Shown here in pieces: positions 25,902-34,826 of a stretch of 64,000 nucleotides of DNA; within the stretch, counting starts at the first letter, position 1, and every line of letters starts with the position of its first letter. Under the pieces are notes generated by a model that saw nothing but the letters and a program-made list of their open reading frames with translations, was not told the DNA's origin and made no database searches. This DNA is from Flavobacterium yafengii (GTDB lineage Bacteria > Bacteroidota > Bacteroidia > Flavobacteriales > Flavobacteriaceae): assembly GCF_030010375.1 (NCBI RefSeq), contig NZ_JASCRY010000001.1, positions 372,001 to 436,000 on the forward strand. Reading direction: 5' to 3'. The translations under genes and the position numbers were made by a program.

Positions 25902-27251
25902 TTATTGAAATGCTTTATCGATTGGTTCCCAAAGTTCTATCTTATTCCCTTCAACATCCAGAATCCATCCAAATTTTCCATACTCATAAGTCTCCATATC
26001 ACCCACAATTGTTACACCTTCATCCGATAATTTTTCTAATAATTTTTCTAAATCATCCACTCTGAAGTTTTGCATGAACTGTTTCTCGCTTGGTGCAAAA
26101 TAAGCAGTGTCATCTGCAAATGGCGACCATTGAGTAGAACAATCATTTCCATCTTTGTCTTTCCACCAAAAAGTGGAACCATATTGATCCGTTTTTAAAC
26201 CCAGGTGTTTGCCGTACCAAGCTACCAATTCTTTTGGATTTTTTGATTTAAAAAAGAAACCGCCAATTCCCGTAACGCGTTTTTCCAGCTCGGTATCTTT
26301 GGCTTGACCAAAATACTTTGCTTTTATCTTATCAACGATTACTTGCGCTAATCGTTCATGGCTTTCGAATGTCCAACCAGCAATATGTGGACTCAGAATC
26401 ACATTCTTAGCTTTCAACAAATATTGAAAAGCTTCAGGAGTATTTTTATCGTGAAAAAGTGTTTCGAATGACAACTTCTCGTATTCCAAAACATCTAAAC
26501 CAGCTCCGAGAATTTTACCGGATTGCATAGCGGCAACCAAATCGGCAGTGACAATATTCTTGCCACGAGAGGTATTTATAATCCAAAAAGGTTTGGTGAA
26601 TCCATTGATAAAATCACTGTCAACCATTTTATCCGTTTCGGGAGTCCACGGAATATGCAGGCTTACTACATCTACTTTTTGCTGGAATTCTGCTAATGAA
26701 ACCTGCTTTGCATTGACATCGCCTACATTTACCTGAATATCATAACAAAGGACTTCAACATCAAAACCACGGAGTTTCTTAGCAAATGATTTTCCCATGT
26801 TTCCGTAACCTATAATCCCAACTATTTTTCCGTCGAGTTCATGACCGCGGTTGCTTTCACGGTTCCAATGTCCGGAGCGTATCTCACTATCTGCTTCATT
26901 CAATTTATTAAAAAGGGATAAAATCATTCCCAATGTATGTTCGGCAACAGCATTTCGATTTCCTTCCGGAGCAGCGATAAGCGTAATGTTTTTGGATGCT
27001 GCATAGTCGCAATCGATACTTTCTAATCCGGCTCCAACGCGCGCAATGAATTGTAAATTAGTGGCTTTGTCCAAAAATGTTTTGTCAATCTTGAAACGGC
27101 TTCGGATAACAATACCCTGATACTCTTGAATTTTGGCTTCAATTTCCTCTTTTGACGAGGTGAAATCGCTGTGATTTATAAATCCAGAATGCTGCAATTG
27201 ATCCCAAAGTAAGGAATTATTGCTATCGATATGAAGGATTTTGATGTCCAT
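25902..27251 (-). CDS. D-2-hydroxyacid dehydrogenase fused to a VOC (glyoxalase-like) domain
   Basis: Residues 1-315 form a D-isomer 2-hydroxyacid dehydrogenase, like phosphoglycerate dehydrogenase. The features are RVGAGLESID, the NAD loop GIIGYGNMG (145-153), NTSRGK with the catalytic Arg229, and SPHIAGW with the catalytic His289. After a short linker (GQAKDTELEKR), residues 325-449 form a VOC-superfamily domain: TGIGGFFFKSKNPKELVAWYGKHLGL, VDDLEKLLEKLSDEG and DVEGNKIELWEP. These are normally separate proteins; each would be complete alone. The frame is open through the joint. The substrate is unknown. Confidence 0.88.
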   Translation of the reverse strand: MDIKILHIDSNNSLLWDQLQHSGFINHSDFTSSKEEIEAKIQEYQGIVIRSRFKIDKTFLDKATNLQFIARVGAGLESIDCDYAASKNITLIAAPEGNRNAVAEHTLGMILSLFNKLNEADSEIRSGHWNRESNRGHELDGKIVGIIGYGNMGKSFAKKLRGFDVEVLCYDIQVNVGDVNAKQVSLAEFQQKVDVVSLHIPWTPETDKMVDSDFINGFTKPFWIINTSRGKNIVTADLVAAMQSGKILGAGLDVLEYEKLSFETLFHDKNTPEAFQYLLKAKNVILSPHIAGWTFESHERLAQVIVDKIKAKYFGQAKDTELEKRVTGIGGFFFKSKNPKELVAWYGKHLGLKTDQYGSTFWWKDKDGNDCSTQWSPFADDTAYFAPSEKQFMQNFRVDDLEKLLEKLSDEGVTIVGDMETYEYGKFGWILDVEGNKIELWEPIDKAFQ

Positions 27252-27394
27252 AAAATGTACTTTTTTAATACTTCAAATTAACAAAAAAATTACGGTTTAT
27301 TGTTTTATCAAAGAAAATTAGCTCATAAAATCGTAAATTAGCATTCTCAATTTTTATTATAAATCGTATGCTTATAATAAATGAAAACCGAAAA

Positions 27395-28546
27395 ATGAAA
27401 TTAACGAAAACATTCAACGCTTTTTTCGAAAGCGAAAAAGCCGGTGGACTCTTATTACTTTTTGTAACAATACTCTCTCTTTTATTAGCCAATTCTCCCG
27501 TTCAAACCGAATATATTGCATTTTGGGAAACCAATATTGGCAGCCATTCCATAACACATTGGATCAATGACGGTTTAATGGCTATCTTTTTTCTACTCAT
27601 TGGTTTAGAATTAGAACGTGAAATGTATCAAGGAGAACTATCCAGTATAAAAAATGCGGCTTTACCTATTTTTGGAGCCTTGGGCGGAATGGTTGTTCCT
27701 GCCGGAATCTTTTTACTGTTTAATTTTGGAACTATCACACAAAATGGAGCCGGAATCCCTATGGCGACAGATATTGCTTTTGCTATTGGAATCCTGTCAC
27801 TTTTAGGAAATCGTGTTCCTACATCTTTGAAAGTATTCCTGACTGCGCTTGCCGTAATCGATGATTTAGGCGCTATTATGGTAATTGCCATATTTTACAC
27901 GGACACTATTGCTTATCTAAATTTATTTATCGCTTTTGCTATTATGGGTGGTTTGTTTATCCTGAACCGAAGAAAAGTACACAGTCTTATTCCTTATTTG
28001 ATTGGTGGAGCAGCGATGTGGTATTTCATGCTAAATTCAGGAGTGCATGCGACAATAACCGGAGTATTATTAGCCTTTGTAATTCCTTTTGGAAATGGAG
28101 GCAAAAAAACATCTTCGTACCGATTACAGCATTTTTTACACAAACCAGTGGCGTTTTTTATTCTTCCTTTGTTTGCCATAGCAAATACGTGCATTGCCAT
28201 AAATTCAGATTGGCATGAGGGATTGAATCATCCCAACACAATTGGAATTATGCTAGGGCTTGTTGTGGGAAAACCATTGGGAATCTGGTTGTTTTCACTA
28301 CTGGCGGTTAGTTTAGGAATTTGTACGCTGCCAAGAGATCTAAAATGGAGCAGTATTCTAGGCGCAGGAATGCTGGGCGGAATAGGTTTTACAATGTCTA
28401 TTTTTATTACACTCCTTGCGTTTAAAAATGATGGTGAAGAAGTAATCACGTATTCCAAAATTGCGATTCTAATTGCTTCATTCATTGCCGGAACCATTGG
28501 TTTCTTATGGTTAAAATTTAATTTGAAACCTGCTAAAGTAAAATAA
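27395..28546 (+). CDS. nhaA: Na+/H+ antiporter NhaA
   Basis: NhaA exchanges protons for sodium across the inner membrane and supports salt and alkaline-pH tolerance. The chosen start at 27395 gives 383 residues beginning MKLTKTFNAFFESEKAGG, like other NhaA; an in-frame ATG at 27368 would add nine residues. The family features are present: GLELEREMYQGEL, the helix IV region PMATDIAFAIGILSLLG, LTALAVIDDLGAIMVIAIFYT with the essential paired Asp residues, and the C-terminal GGIGFTMSIFITLLAF. It is monocistronic and divergent from the dehydrogenase-VOC gene. Confidence 0.96.
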   Translation: MKLTKTFNAFFESEKAGGLLLLFVTILSLLLANSPVQTEYIAFWETNIGSHSITHWINDGLMAIFFLLIGLELEREMYQGELSSIKNAALPIFGALGGMVVPAGIFLLFNFGTITQNGAGIPMATDIAFAIGILSLLGNRVPTSLKVFLTALAVIDDLGAIMVIAIFYTDTIAYLNLFIAFAIMGGLFILNRRKVHSLIPYLIGGAAMWYFMLNSGVHATITGVLLAFVIPFGNGGKKTSSYRLQHFLHKPVAFFILPLFAIANTCIAINSDWHEGLNHPNTIGIMLGLVVGKPLGIWLFSLLAVSLGICTLPRDLKWSSILGAGMLGGIGFTMSIFITLLAFKNDGEEVITYSKIAILIASFIAGTIGFLWLKFNLKPAKVK

Positions 28547-28607
28547 GCACAACCTAATTAAATAAATTAAAATCAATCTAACCTTTTTAGTTTTGTAATT
28601 TTTTACT

Positions 28608-28615
28608 TATTTTTG
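28608..28615 (+). promoter_or_regulatory. -7 box directly before the 45-residue membrane peptide gene
   Basis: TATTTTTG matches TAnnTTTG and ends only 3 bases before the ATG at 28619. The transcript would start at or near the start codon (leaderless). Confidence 0.45.
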
Positions 28616-28618
28616 AAA

Positions 28619-28756
28619 ATGGAAAAAACAATTAACGATTTTAGCTTTGGTCTACTTTTATGGCAACTATTTACAGTGTTTTTTTTAGTTGTAATTCTCT
28701 ATTTTGCAATTAAACTGTATAAAAAAATTATCAAATATTTAGAAAAAAATTCTTAA
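28619..28756 (+). CDS. 45-residue single-helix membrane protein
   Basis: A short frame, MEKTINDFSFGLLLWQLF..., encodes an acidic start, one hydrophobic helix (about 11-32) and a basic tail (KLYKKIIKYLEKNS), so the positive-inside rule places its C-terminus in the cytoplasm. It has a -7 box abutting the start and a terminator 19 bases after the stop. Those two signals make it a likely real gene despite its size. The function is unknown. Confidence 0.6.
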   Translation: MEKTINDFSFGLLLWQLFTVFFLVVILYFAIKLYKKIIKYLEKNS

Positions 28757-28774
28757 TCATACAATATAAAATCA

Positions 28775-28802
28775 AAAAAGGCTGTCCAAAAACAGCCTTT
28801 TT
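28775..28802. terminator. Bidirectional terminator
   Basis: AAAAAGGCTGT and ACAGCCTTTTT pair over 11 bp with a 6-base loop. It lies between the plus-strand mini-protein gene and the minus-strand barrel protein. Confidence 0.85.
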
Positions 28803-28851
28803 ATTTGTATATCGGTAACATAATCTAAATCTCTGATCGCTTTCTATTTTC

Positions 28852-29448
28852 CTAAAAGGTATATCCTATTCCTATATGCAAATAAGGAATGTATTGATTT
28901 CTATTATACGCTCCATCTACATTCTGCACATTACCATTAACTGAATTCTCTTTCAAATACACCACACGATACCCAAACCCTAAAGCAGTCTCATAAGTGA
29001 AATGATTTCCTATTTGGCGTTTTAAACCCCAAGTGGGAACAATAGCTAAATCAGCCGTTTTGGTTACGTTATCCGCTAAATTAATTACAAACCAGTCTGG
29101 GTGATAACTTGTTCTGATTGAAACATAATTGCCGCTATTATTGACTGTTTTTTTACCTTTTGCATTCCTTTTTTCCAGATTGTAATAATATCTTGGTTCT
29201 ACTGTTAGTACCGGTTGCAAAATAAAACCGGCGCCATCGTAATGATCTCCAACCGTAAAATCGTTCTCAAGACCAATTTCACTTCGTAATGCGATGCTAC
29301 TTGACAATTTGCTTTCATTGTTAAACCAAATTCCGGTGTGTACTCCAAATCCGGTTTGTATTCCAAAAATTGATTTTTCAACGGGTACTTCTTGAGCATT
29401 TGCATTTAGATTGAATGCTAAAATCAGGACTATTATTACTTTTTTCAT
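28852..29448 (-). CDS. Small outer-membrane beta-barrel-like protein
   Basis: A 198-residue exported protein: signal peptide MKKVIIVLILAFNLNANAQ, then alternating strands with aromatic ends (IQTGFGVHTGIWFNN, VEPRYYYNLEKR) and a final strand IPYLHIGIGYTF ending in Phe, typical of outer-membrane barrels. The number of strands and the role are unclear. It is 42 bases downstream of a Dabb-family gene and may share its transcript. Confidence 0.75.
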   Translation of the reverse strand: MKKVIIVLILAFNLNANAQEVPVEKSIFGIQTGFGVHTGIWFNNESKLSSSIALRSEIGLENDFTVGDHYDGAGFILQPVLTVEPRYYYNLEKRNAKGKKTVNNSGNYVSIRTSYHPDWFVINLADNVTKTADLAIVPTWGLKRQIGNHFTYETALGFGYRVVYLKENSVNGNVQNVDGAYNRNQYIPYLHIGIGYTF

Positions 29449-29490
29449 TTAGTCTGTACTTGTTCTTTAATCTTTTAACTCGATTTCTGT

Positions 29491-29871
29491 TTACTTATTA
29501 GTCCAATAATCAACTACGGTAACTTTATCTGGTGCCGGACTCAAAACAGCCACAAAAGCTTTGTGATCCGGATGAATCAAATACGCATCTCTATCAGCTT
29601 CACTGTTGAAAGTCAAGACAAAACAATGTGTCAAACCATTATTCAAGTTTTCAGGACTGTTATTAATTCCCCATTCATACGCTTTGATCAATTTGATTTT
29701 ATGCTCCAAGTTCCCAAAAGCAGTTACCACTTTGTCAATTGCTACTGCATCTGTACCGGGTTTCCAACCAAACATAACAACATGTCTGAGCACTTGTTTT
29801 TGTTTATTTTGTTGTGCACTTACGGTATAGCTTGAAATTAGAATAAGTGTTAAAATCAGTAGTTTTTTCAT
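29491..29871 (-). CDS. Exported Dabb-family (stress-responsive A/B barrel) protein
   Basis: The 126 residues include a signal peptide (MKKLLILTLILISSYTVSAQ) and one Dabb domain: LRHVVMFGWKPGT, KVVTAFGNLEHKIKLIKAYEWGINNSPENLNNGLTH (parts), FNSEADRDAYLIHPDHKAFV. Dabb domains are dimeric ferredoxin-like folds; the substrate is unknown. An own promoter is likely: TATATTTG on the minus strand at 29885-29892. Neighbours on the same strand are an exported amidohydrolase and a barrel protein. Confidence 0.85.
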   Translation of the reverse strand: MKKLLILTLILISSYTVSAQQNKQKQVLRHVVMFGWKPGTDAVAIDKVVTAFGNLEHKIKLIKAYEWGINNSPENLNNGLTHCFVLTFNSEADRDAYLIHPDHKAFVAVLSPAPDKVTVVDYWTNK

Positions 29872-29884
29872 AATAATTTTTTTT

Positions 29885-29892
29885 CAAATATA
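29885..29892 (-). promoter_or_regulatory. -7 box for the Dabb-family gene
   Basis: The minus strand reads TATATTTG, an exact TAnnTTTG, 13 bases before the ATG at 29871. Confidence 0.4.
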
Positions 29893-29972
29893 GGATTTAT
29901 TTGAATGTTTTATACTAAAATGAAATATCGATATTTACGAAGTTTAGGTAAAAAATTTACGAAGCAAGTTTT

Positions 29973-30830
29973 TTAATTTTTTGGGGGCATTTTAAAAAAT
30001 TGTTCTGCATTTTTATAAAATATTTTTTCTTTTTGTTCCGAAGATAAAAAATCAAGTTTATTTACAGACTCTATCATTTGTTTAATATTTCCATTATCGG
30101 ATCCAAACATTAATCTGTTCTCCAAACCTGCATCTATTAATCTTTTCATTGTGGTGTAAAAATCTTTGTAAGGAATATTGTCTGGATTTGCAATAACAGA
30201 AATATCTGTGTATACATTCCAATAAACGCTCATAATACCAACCGTTTCCTCGATAAAAGGATAGCCGGAATGCATTATCCAAATTTTTAATTTTGGGAAT
30301 TTCAGTATTAAATCTTCCATTAAGATTGGACTACCTAAACCAACTCTAAAATTTGGAAATCCATGATTTGGACCTGCTAAACCTGTATGAATGCCAACCG
30401 GTAGATTGTATTTTTCTGCTAACGCATAGTAAGGGTATAACAATTTATCCGATGGTGAAATCCCATAATACTGGCTTAATACCTCTCCAATAAAATCAAT
30501 TTTACCATTATTAATTTGCTGTTCTACCCATTTAATATCAGGTAATTCCTTTCCGTTTGCAAAGCAAAGCTGGTTGCTATATGGCACTTTCCCATTTGGA
30601 CATGGCAACATTAACCCATGTAATAATTCAATTTTGAATTTATTTCGATATGTATTTTGCAAATCCCATGAAGAACTGATTGCAGCTTTGTAAACACCTG
30701 AAGTTTCTAATTGTTGCATTTGAATATCAGGATTTGTCTCTCCGTGGATATGTGTGTCAAACACTTTTTGAGAGTAACCATTATAAAATCCAAAAAGAAA
30801 TATGATGAGAATTAGTATTAATTTTTTCAT
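29973..30830 (-). CDS. Exported amidohydrolase-superfamily (PF04909) protein
   Basis: The 285-residue protein has a signal peptide (MKKLILILIIFLFGFYNGYS) and a TIM-barrel metal hydrolase fold. Metal-binding and catalytic positions are visible: FDTHIHGE (HxH), GIHTGLAGPNHG, IMHSGYPF and MFGSDNG with the final Asp. Amidohydrolase_2 members are hydrolases or decarboxylases; which one cannot be told. Secretion of this family is a little unusual but seen in Bacteroidota. It lies 101 bases upstream of the Dabb gene. Confidence 0.85.
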   Translation of the reverse strand: MKKLILILIIFLFGFYNGYSQKVFDTHIHGETNPDIQMQQLETSGVYKAAISSSWDLQNTYRNKFKIELLHGLMLPCPNGKVPYSNQLCFANGKELPDIKWVEQQINNGKIDFIGEVLSQYYGISPSDKLLYPYYALAEKYNLPVGIHTGLAGPNHGFPNFRVGLGSPILMEDLILKFPKLKIWIMHSGYPFIEETVGIMSVYWNVYTDISVIANPDNIPYKDFYTTMKRLIDAGLENRLMFGSDNGNIKQMIESVNKLDFLSSEQKEKIFYKNAEQFFKMPPKN

Positions 30831-31040
30831 GTGATTTCATTTTACTTTCGGTTTCACAATATTGTATTTTGGTTCGTATGCGCATTGCAGGCAACTGTAA
30901 ATATACGCATGTTTTAAAAATACAGCAACACTAAAGACTTGACAATAAATTATTTACAAATACATACAATAAAAATGAATTTACAAACAAAGCTATCGCG
31001 AATGATTGCTGATGTAGAAAACTGAATACAATATCAATCG
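30831..31040. other. Intergenic region without a visible gene
   Basis: This is the left part of a 338-base gap between the amidohydrolase and proC. It is AT-rich and should hold the amidohydrolase promoter, but no TAnnTTTG match was found. The rest of the gap is filled by a structured element (31041-31090) and a long terminator (31092-31151). Confidence 0.4.
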
Positions 31041-31090
31041 GGTTCGCGTGAAGGATAGCAGCTAGCTACCGAAGTAGCGCGAATAGCCAG
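31041..31090. repeat. Structured intergenic element
   Basis: GGTTCGCGTGAAGGATAGCA is followed by the stem-loop GCTAC-CGAA-GTAGC and by GCGAATAGCC. TTCGCG at the left and CGCGAA at the right are complementary, so the unit folds back on itself. The wording resembles GC-richer intergenic repeats scattered in flavobacterial genomes; only one copy is in this window. Confidence 0.45.
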
Positions 31091-31091
31091 A

Positions 31092-31151
31092 CCTCATTAC
31101 AAAAAAGGGTCCTCTCAACGTTACGCTGAGAAGACCCTTTTTGTAATGAGG
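31092..31151 (-). terminator. Very long terminator hairpin after proC
   Basis: The outer arms CCTCATTACAAAAAAGGGTC and GACCCTTTTTGTAATGAGG pair over about 19 bp. An inner CTCA/TGAG stem closes the loop after a small bulge. It begins directly beyond the proC stop region on the minus strand. Confidence 0.8.
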
Positions 31152-31168
31152 GCACGCCCAAATGACGT

Positions 31169-31945
31169 TTATCCCTTGATTTGTTTCAATGAAGTTTTGA
31201 TTCCTCGTATCAAAGACGAACTGAATCCATGCATTTCCATTTCGTTCAATCCGGCTATGGTACAACCTTGTGGTGTGGTGACACGGTCAATTAATTGTTC
31301 CGGGTGTACTTTTTCTTCCAACAGCATTTCGGCAGCTCCTTTTACAGTTTGTGCTGAAATGGCTAATGCGGTCTGCCAGTCAAATCCTATTTCGATTCCG
31401 GCTTGCATCGATGCGCGAATGTATCGCAACGCAAAAGCAGTTCCGCTAGCCGCAAGAACGGTTGCTGCATCCATTAATTTTTCGTCAATAATAGGAGCGG
31501 TTCCCAAACTCTGAAAAAGAGAAACTACATCTTGTGCTTTCTCTTTGTCTTTTTCGTGGAACGCAATACAGGTTGCTGATGCGCCAAACTGTGCCGCAAT
31601 ATTAGGCATGATTCGGATGGCACTATTAGCAGCACCGATTTTGTTTTGTAAATTTTCTATGGACAATCCACTCACTGCCGAAGCGATAATTTTATTTGAA
31701 ATTACCGGAAGGATTTCGGCTAAAACGGTATCTACTTGGTACGGTTTTATGGTCAAGATAATGACATCGGCTTCCTGAATCTGATGGATGTTATTAGTGG
31801 AAACCTTAGCGCCCAATTTTTCAAGATAAAGAATGCTTGATGTGTTTCTTCTAGTTACGGTAACTTGATTTTCTGGTGAAAATTTTGATAGTCCTAATGC
31901 GATAGAAACACCTAAGTTTCCGCCGCCAATGATGTGTACTTTCAT
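31169..31945 (-). CDS. proC: Pyrroline-5-carboxylate reductase
   Basis: ProC reduces 1-pyrroline-5-carboxylate to proline with NAD(P)H. The start is set at 31945 (MKVHIIGGGNLGVSIALGL), giving 258 residues and placing the Rossmann glycine motif GGGNLG at the N-terminus; a frame extended to 31972 runs into a repeat hairpin. Other family parts are ADVIILTIKPYQV, ASAVSGLSIENLQ, IMPNIAAQFGAS, and the C-terminal signature RVTTPQGCTIAGLNEME. It is followed by a long terminator. Confidence 0.95.
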   Translation of the reverse strand: MKVHIIGGGNLGVSIALGLSKFSPENQVTVTRRNTSSILYLEKLGAKVSTNNIHQIQEADVIILTIKPYQVDTVLAEILPVISNKIIASAVSGLSIENLQNKIGAANSAIRIMPNIAAQFGASATCIAFHEKDKEKAQDVVSLFQSLGTAPIIDEKLMDAATVLAASGTAFALRYIRASMQAGIEIGFDWQTALAISAQTVKGAAEMLLEEKVHPEQLIDRVTTPQGCTIAGLNEMEMHGFSSSLIRGIKTSLKQIKG

Positions 31946-31957
31946 GCTGGTTGTGGT

Positions 31958-31993
31958 TTTTCCTCTCCCCAACCCTCTCCAAAGGAAAGGGAG
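31958..31993. repeat. Short hairpin repeat upstream of proC
   Basis: CCTCTCCCCAACCCTCTCC-AAA-GGAAAGGGAG forms an imperfect CCCTCTCC/GGAAAGGG stem. CCCTCTCC-AAAGG-type hairpins recur between genes in many bacterial genomes. It sits just upstream of the proC start. Confidence 0.5.
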
Positions 31994-32189
31994 CCAATAT
32001 GGGAAAGTGTTAGTTTTGATTATTTTTTTAGATTCTGTATAAAATATTTGAATCCAATTTATTTTAAATTATTTACAACTTTTCTTTAATTTCTGTTCCG
32101 TTTTACTTCACAAAAATTAAAATAACCTTTTGAAATTCTGCCTTTTAATTTTTTTCCTCTTTGTTCTATTCTCTTTGTTCTTTGCTTTC

Positions 32190-33542
32190 CTAAAACCCCA
32201 AAATCATTTTTGCTATCGAAAAATAAATTAGAATTCCGCAAATATCATTACTGGTTGTGATGAACGGCCCGGTTGCCAATGCTGGGTCAATTCCAAATTT
32301 ATCCAACAATAACGGAACAAAAGTTCCTATTAACGATGCAATAATAATTACCGACATCAATGCTATAGTAACAATAACGCCAATGATCAATTCGACATTC
32401 AACAGAAAATGACTTCCTAAAAACAATATCGTAGCCAAAATCAGTCCGTTTAATAAACTTAATGACACTTCTTTGACCAATCTATTAAACAAGGATCCGC
32501 TCAACGTATTGTTAGCCAAACCCTGTACTATAATTGCTGATGATTGTACCCCAACATTTCCTGCCATTGCGGCAATAAGTGGTGTAAAAAAGAACAAATT
32601 TCCATGTTCGAGCATCGCGCCTTCAAATAACCCCAGTACTTTTACGGAGATAAAACCACCCAAAAGAGCCAAAACCAACCAAGGTAATCGTGCTTTTGTA
32701 TGTTCAAATATGCTGTCATCCGCTTCAACATCTTGCGAGATACCTGCTGCCAACTGGTAATCCTCATCGGCTTCATCCTTGATTACATCTACAATGTCAT
32801 CAATGGTGATTCGGCCCACTAAGCGACCTAATTCGTCCACTACCGGAATGGCTTCTAAATCGTATTTTTGCATGATTCGTGCCACCTCAACATCTTCTGT
32901 ATCTACTTTAACCGAGTTTAATTTTCGGATGTAAACATCGCTCACTGGTGTTCTGGAAGAAGTGGTCAATAAATCCTTGAGGGACAAACGTCCTTTCAAT
33001 CGGTCTTCATCATCCACCACATAAATAGAATGGACTCTGGAGATATTTTCGGCCTGAATGCGCATTTCTTTCACACAGGTTAGTACATTCCAATTTTCAT
33101 TGACTTTAACCAATTCCTTATGCATGATTCCACCTGCGGTGTCTTCGTCATAACGCAATAAGTCAACAATATCTTTGGCGTGCTCCACATCCTGAAGCTC
33201 TGATATTACTTCGGCTTTCAAATCTTGTGAAAGCTCCGCAATAATATCGGCTGCATCATTCGTTTCCAGCTCATCTAATTCTTCTGCAATCTCTTTTGCC
33301 GAAAGCCTGCTTAATATATTCTCCCGCAAATCATCTTCCAGTTCCAGAAGAATTTCGGCGGTTTTTTCACTGTCTAATACTTTAAAAATATAGGTCGCCT
33401 CATTAAAATCAAGCTCATCCAGAATTTCAGCAATATCAGCATGATGCATATCATTCAATAACACTCCCAGTTGCTGGTCGTCTTTACTTTGAATGAGTTG
33501 CTCTAATTCCTGAATTAATTCTTTGCTGATTTTAAACTCCAT
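32190..33542 (-). CDS. mgtE: Magnesium transporter MgtE
   Basis: MgtE is a homodimeric Mg2+ channel/transporter gated by cytosolic Mg2+. The 450 residues have the full layout: N-terminal superhelix (about 1-130, repeated [29 protein letters not shown] acidic helices), two CBS domains (about 135-255, [17 protein letters not shown] and [21 protein letters not shown]), and five membrane helices with the pore segment [16 protein letters not shown]. The start overlaps the end of rsmA by 11 bases, so the two are translationally coupled. Confidence 0.96.
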   Translation of the reverse strand: MEFKISKELIQELEQLIQSKDDQQLGVLLNDMHHADIAEILDELDFNEATYIFKVLDSEKTAEILLELEDDLRENILSRLSAKEIAEELDELETNDAADIIAELSQDLKAEVISELQDVEHAKDIVDLLRYDEDTAGGIMHKELVKVNENWNVLTCVKEMRIQAENISRVHSIYVVDDEDRLKGRLSLKDLLTTSSRTPVSDVYIRKLNSVKVDTEDVEVARIMQKYDLEAIPVVDELGRLVGRITIDDIVDVIKDEADEDYQLAAGISQDVEADDSIFEHTKARLPWLVLALLGGFISVKVLGLFEGAMLEHGNLFFFTPLIAAMAGNVGVQSSAIIVQGLANNTLSGSLFNRLVKEVSLSLLNGLILATILFLGSHFLLNVELIIGVIVTIALMSVIIIASLIGTFVPLLLDKFGIDPALATGPFITTSNDICGILIYFSIAKMILGF

Positions 33543-34311
33543 CGGCTTCTATTTTTTGGGTGAGTGCTATGAACTGCTCTACATTTAATTGTTCTGGTCG
33601 AAGGTTGAAAATTTCATCTTCTCTCAAACTATCCGACAAATTTAAGGTTTTTAAACTATTTCGTAACGTTTTGCGTCGTTGTTGAAAAGCCGTTTTCACT
33701 ACCGTAAAAAACAATTTTTCGCCGCAAGGCAAACTGTAATCTTTCTTCCTGCGCAAACGTAAAACTCCTGACTTTACCTTTGGTGGCGGAATAAAAACAT
33801 TTTCATCAACCGTAAATAAATATTCCGCATCATAAAAAGCCTGAACTAAAACTGACAGAATTCCATAGGCTTTTGTTCCCTTTTTTTCGCAAATACGTTG
33901 TGCCACTTCTTTCTGGAACATTCCCGCAAATTCCGGAATCTGATCGCGGTATTCCAAAGTTCTAAACACAATTTGTGTCGAAATATTATACGGGAAATTC
34001 CCAATAATAGCGAATTGTTTCCCTTCGAAAATATCGTTGATATTGTATTTTAAGAAATCTTTAGAAATGATTCTGTCTTTTAATTTTGGATAATTTTGGT
34101 CCAAATACGTCACTGATTCCGTATCGATTTCTATAACGTAGGTGTTCACCGGTTTATCCAACAAATATTTTGTCAAAACTCCCATTCCCGGACCTATCTC
34201 TAATACATCATCATATCCTTCTAAGTTCAACGTGTCGGCAATGTCTTTTGCAATGCTTTCATCTTTCAAGAAATGTTGTCCGAGGTGTTTTTTGGCTGTT
34301 ACTTTTTCCAT
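33532..34311 (-). CDS. rsmA: 16S rRNA (adenine(1518)-N6/adenine(1519)-N6)-dimethyltransferase
   Basis: RsmA (KsgA) dimethylates two adjacent adenines in helix 45 of 16S rRNA late in 30S assembly, using S-adenosylmethionine. The 259 residues show [12 protein letters not shown], the SAM loop [19 protein letters not shown], the catalytic [10 protein letters not shown] (NxPY) and the C-terminal domain [14 protein letters not shown]. It is upstream of and overlapping mgtE. Confidence 0.97.
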   Translation of the reverse strand: MEKVTAKKHLGQHFLKDESIAKDIADTLNLEGYDDVLEIGPGMGVLTKYLLDKPVNTYVIEIDTESVTYLDQNYPKLKDRIISKDFLKYNINDIFEGKQFAIIGNFPYNISTQIVFRTLEYRDQIPEFAGMFQKEVAQRICEKKGTKAYGILSVLVQAFYDAEYLFTVDENVFIPPPKVKSGVLRLRRKKDYSLPCGEKLFFTVVKTAFQQRRKTLRNSLKTLNLSDSLREDEIFNLRPEQLNVEQFIALTQKIEADGV

Positions 34312-34319
34312 GTTTTTTG

Positions 34320-34443
34320 TTTTGCCACGAAGGCACTAAGGCACAAAGTGTATTTTATTTCAAATTGGAGATCGCAGATTGCGACTTCAAGATTGTGGTT
34401 CAAAACGACAATCTGAATGTGATTGCTTCGTTCCTTGCAATGA
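34320..34443. repeat. Two short intergenic repeat-like segments
   Basis: GCCACGAAGGCACTAAGGCA (34324-34343) and, further on, GATTGCTTCGTTCCTTGCAA (34420-34439), which contains an ATTGC...GCAAT hairpin, match wordings that recur between genes in many Bacteroidota genomes. They fill the gap between rsmA and the DUF4286 gene. Only single copies are present here. Confidence 0.4.
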
Positions 34444-34445
34444 CT

Positions 34446-34757
34446 CTAAAAATCTGCAATCAATTCTAATTCTGTTCTAAAAGCAAGCATTTTGTCTCCA
34501 AATAATTTTAATCCTTCTTCGCGAAAAGCCGGTGCATCTTCCTGGTAATATTTCTCCAAAGTTTCTTTGCTGTCCGTTGCATATTGAACCGAATAGGTTA
34601 CTCCGCCCATTTCTTCTTCAATTAAAACCCGTACCATTCTTGCCGAAGAGAATTTTCCTGTAGCCAAAATTTCGGGAATGTGTTTGTATTGCATCCAAAT
34701 CATCCATTGATCGTGAACGCTTTCATGTATGTTTGTGGTAACGTTATATAATATCAT
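34446..34757 (-). CDS. DUF4286 family protein
   Basis: A 103-residue soluble protein starting MILYNVTTNIHESVHDQWMIWM, the hallmark of DUF4286, a ferredoxin-like (Dabb-type) small domain found in Bacteroidota. Further features are HIPEILATGKFSSARM and YYQEDAPAFREEGLKLFGDK. No function is known. It sits between a TPR protein and rsmA on the same strand. Confidence 0.88.
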   Translation of the reverse strand: MILYNVTTNIHESVHDQWMIWMQYKHIPEILATGKFSSARMVRVLIEEEMGGVTYSVQYATDSKETLEKYYQEDAPAFREEGLKLFGDKMLAFRTELELIADF

Positions 34758-34826
34758 TTTTTTTGTTTAACTGGTTAATTGTTTAACTGGTTAATCGATT
34801 CGACAATTAAACAGTTAAACTTTTTT
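34758..34826. repeat. Direct and inverted repeats of GTTTAACTGGTTAAT
   Basis: GTTTAACTGGTTAAT occurs twice in a row (34765 and 34781 region), and its near-complement ATTAAACAGTTAAAC follows. Either copy can pair with the inverted one to form a hairpin ahead of a T-rich end. It probably works as the terminator of the TPR-protein gene. Confidence 0.5.
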
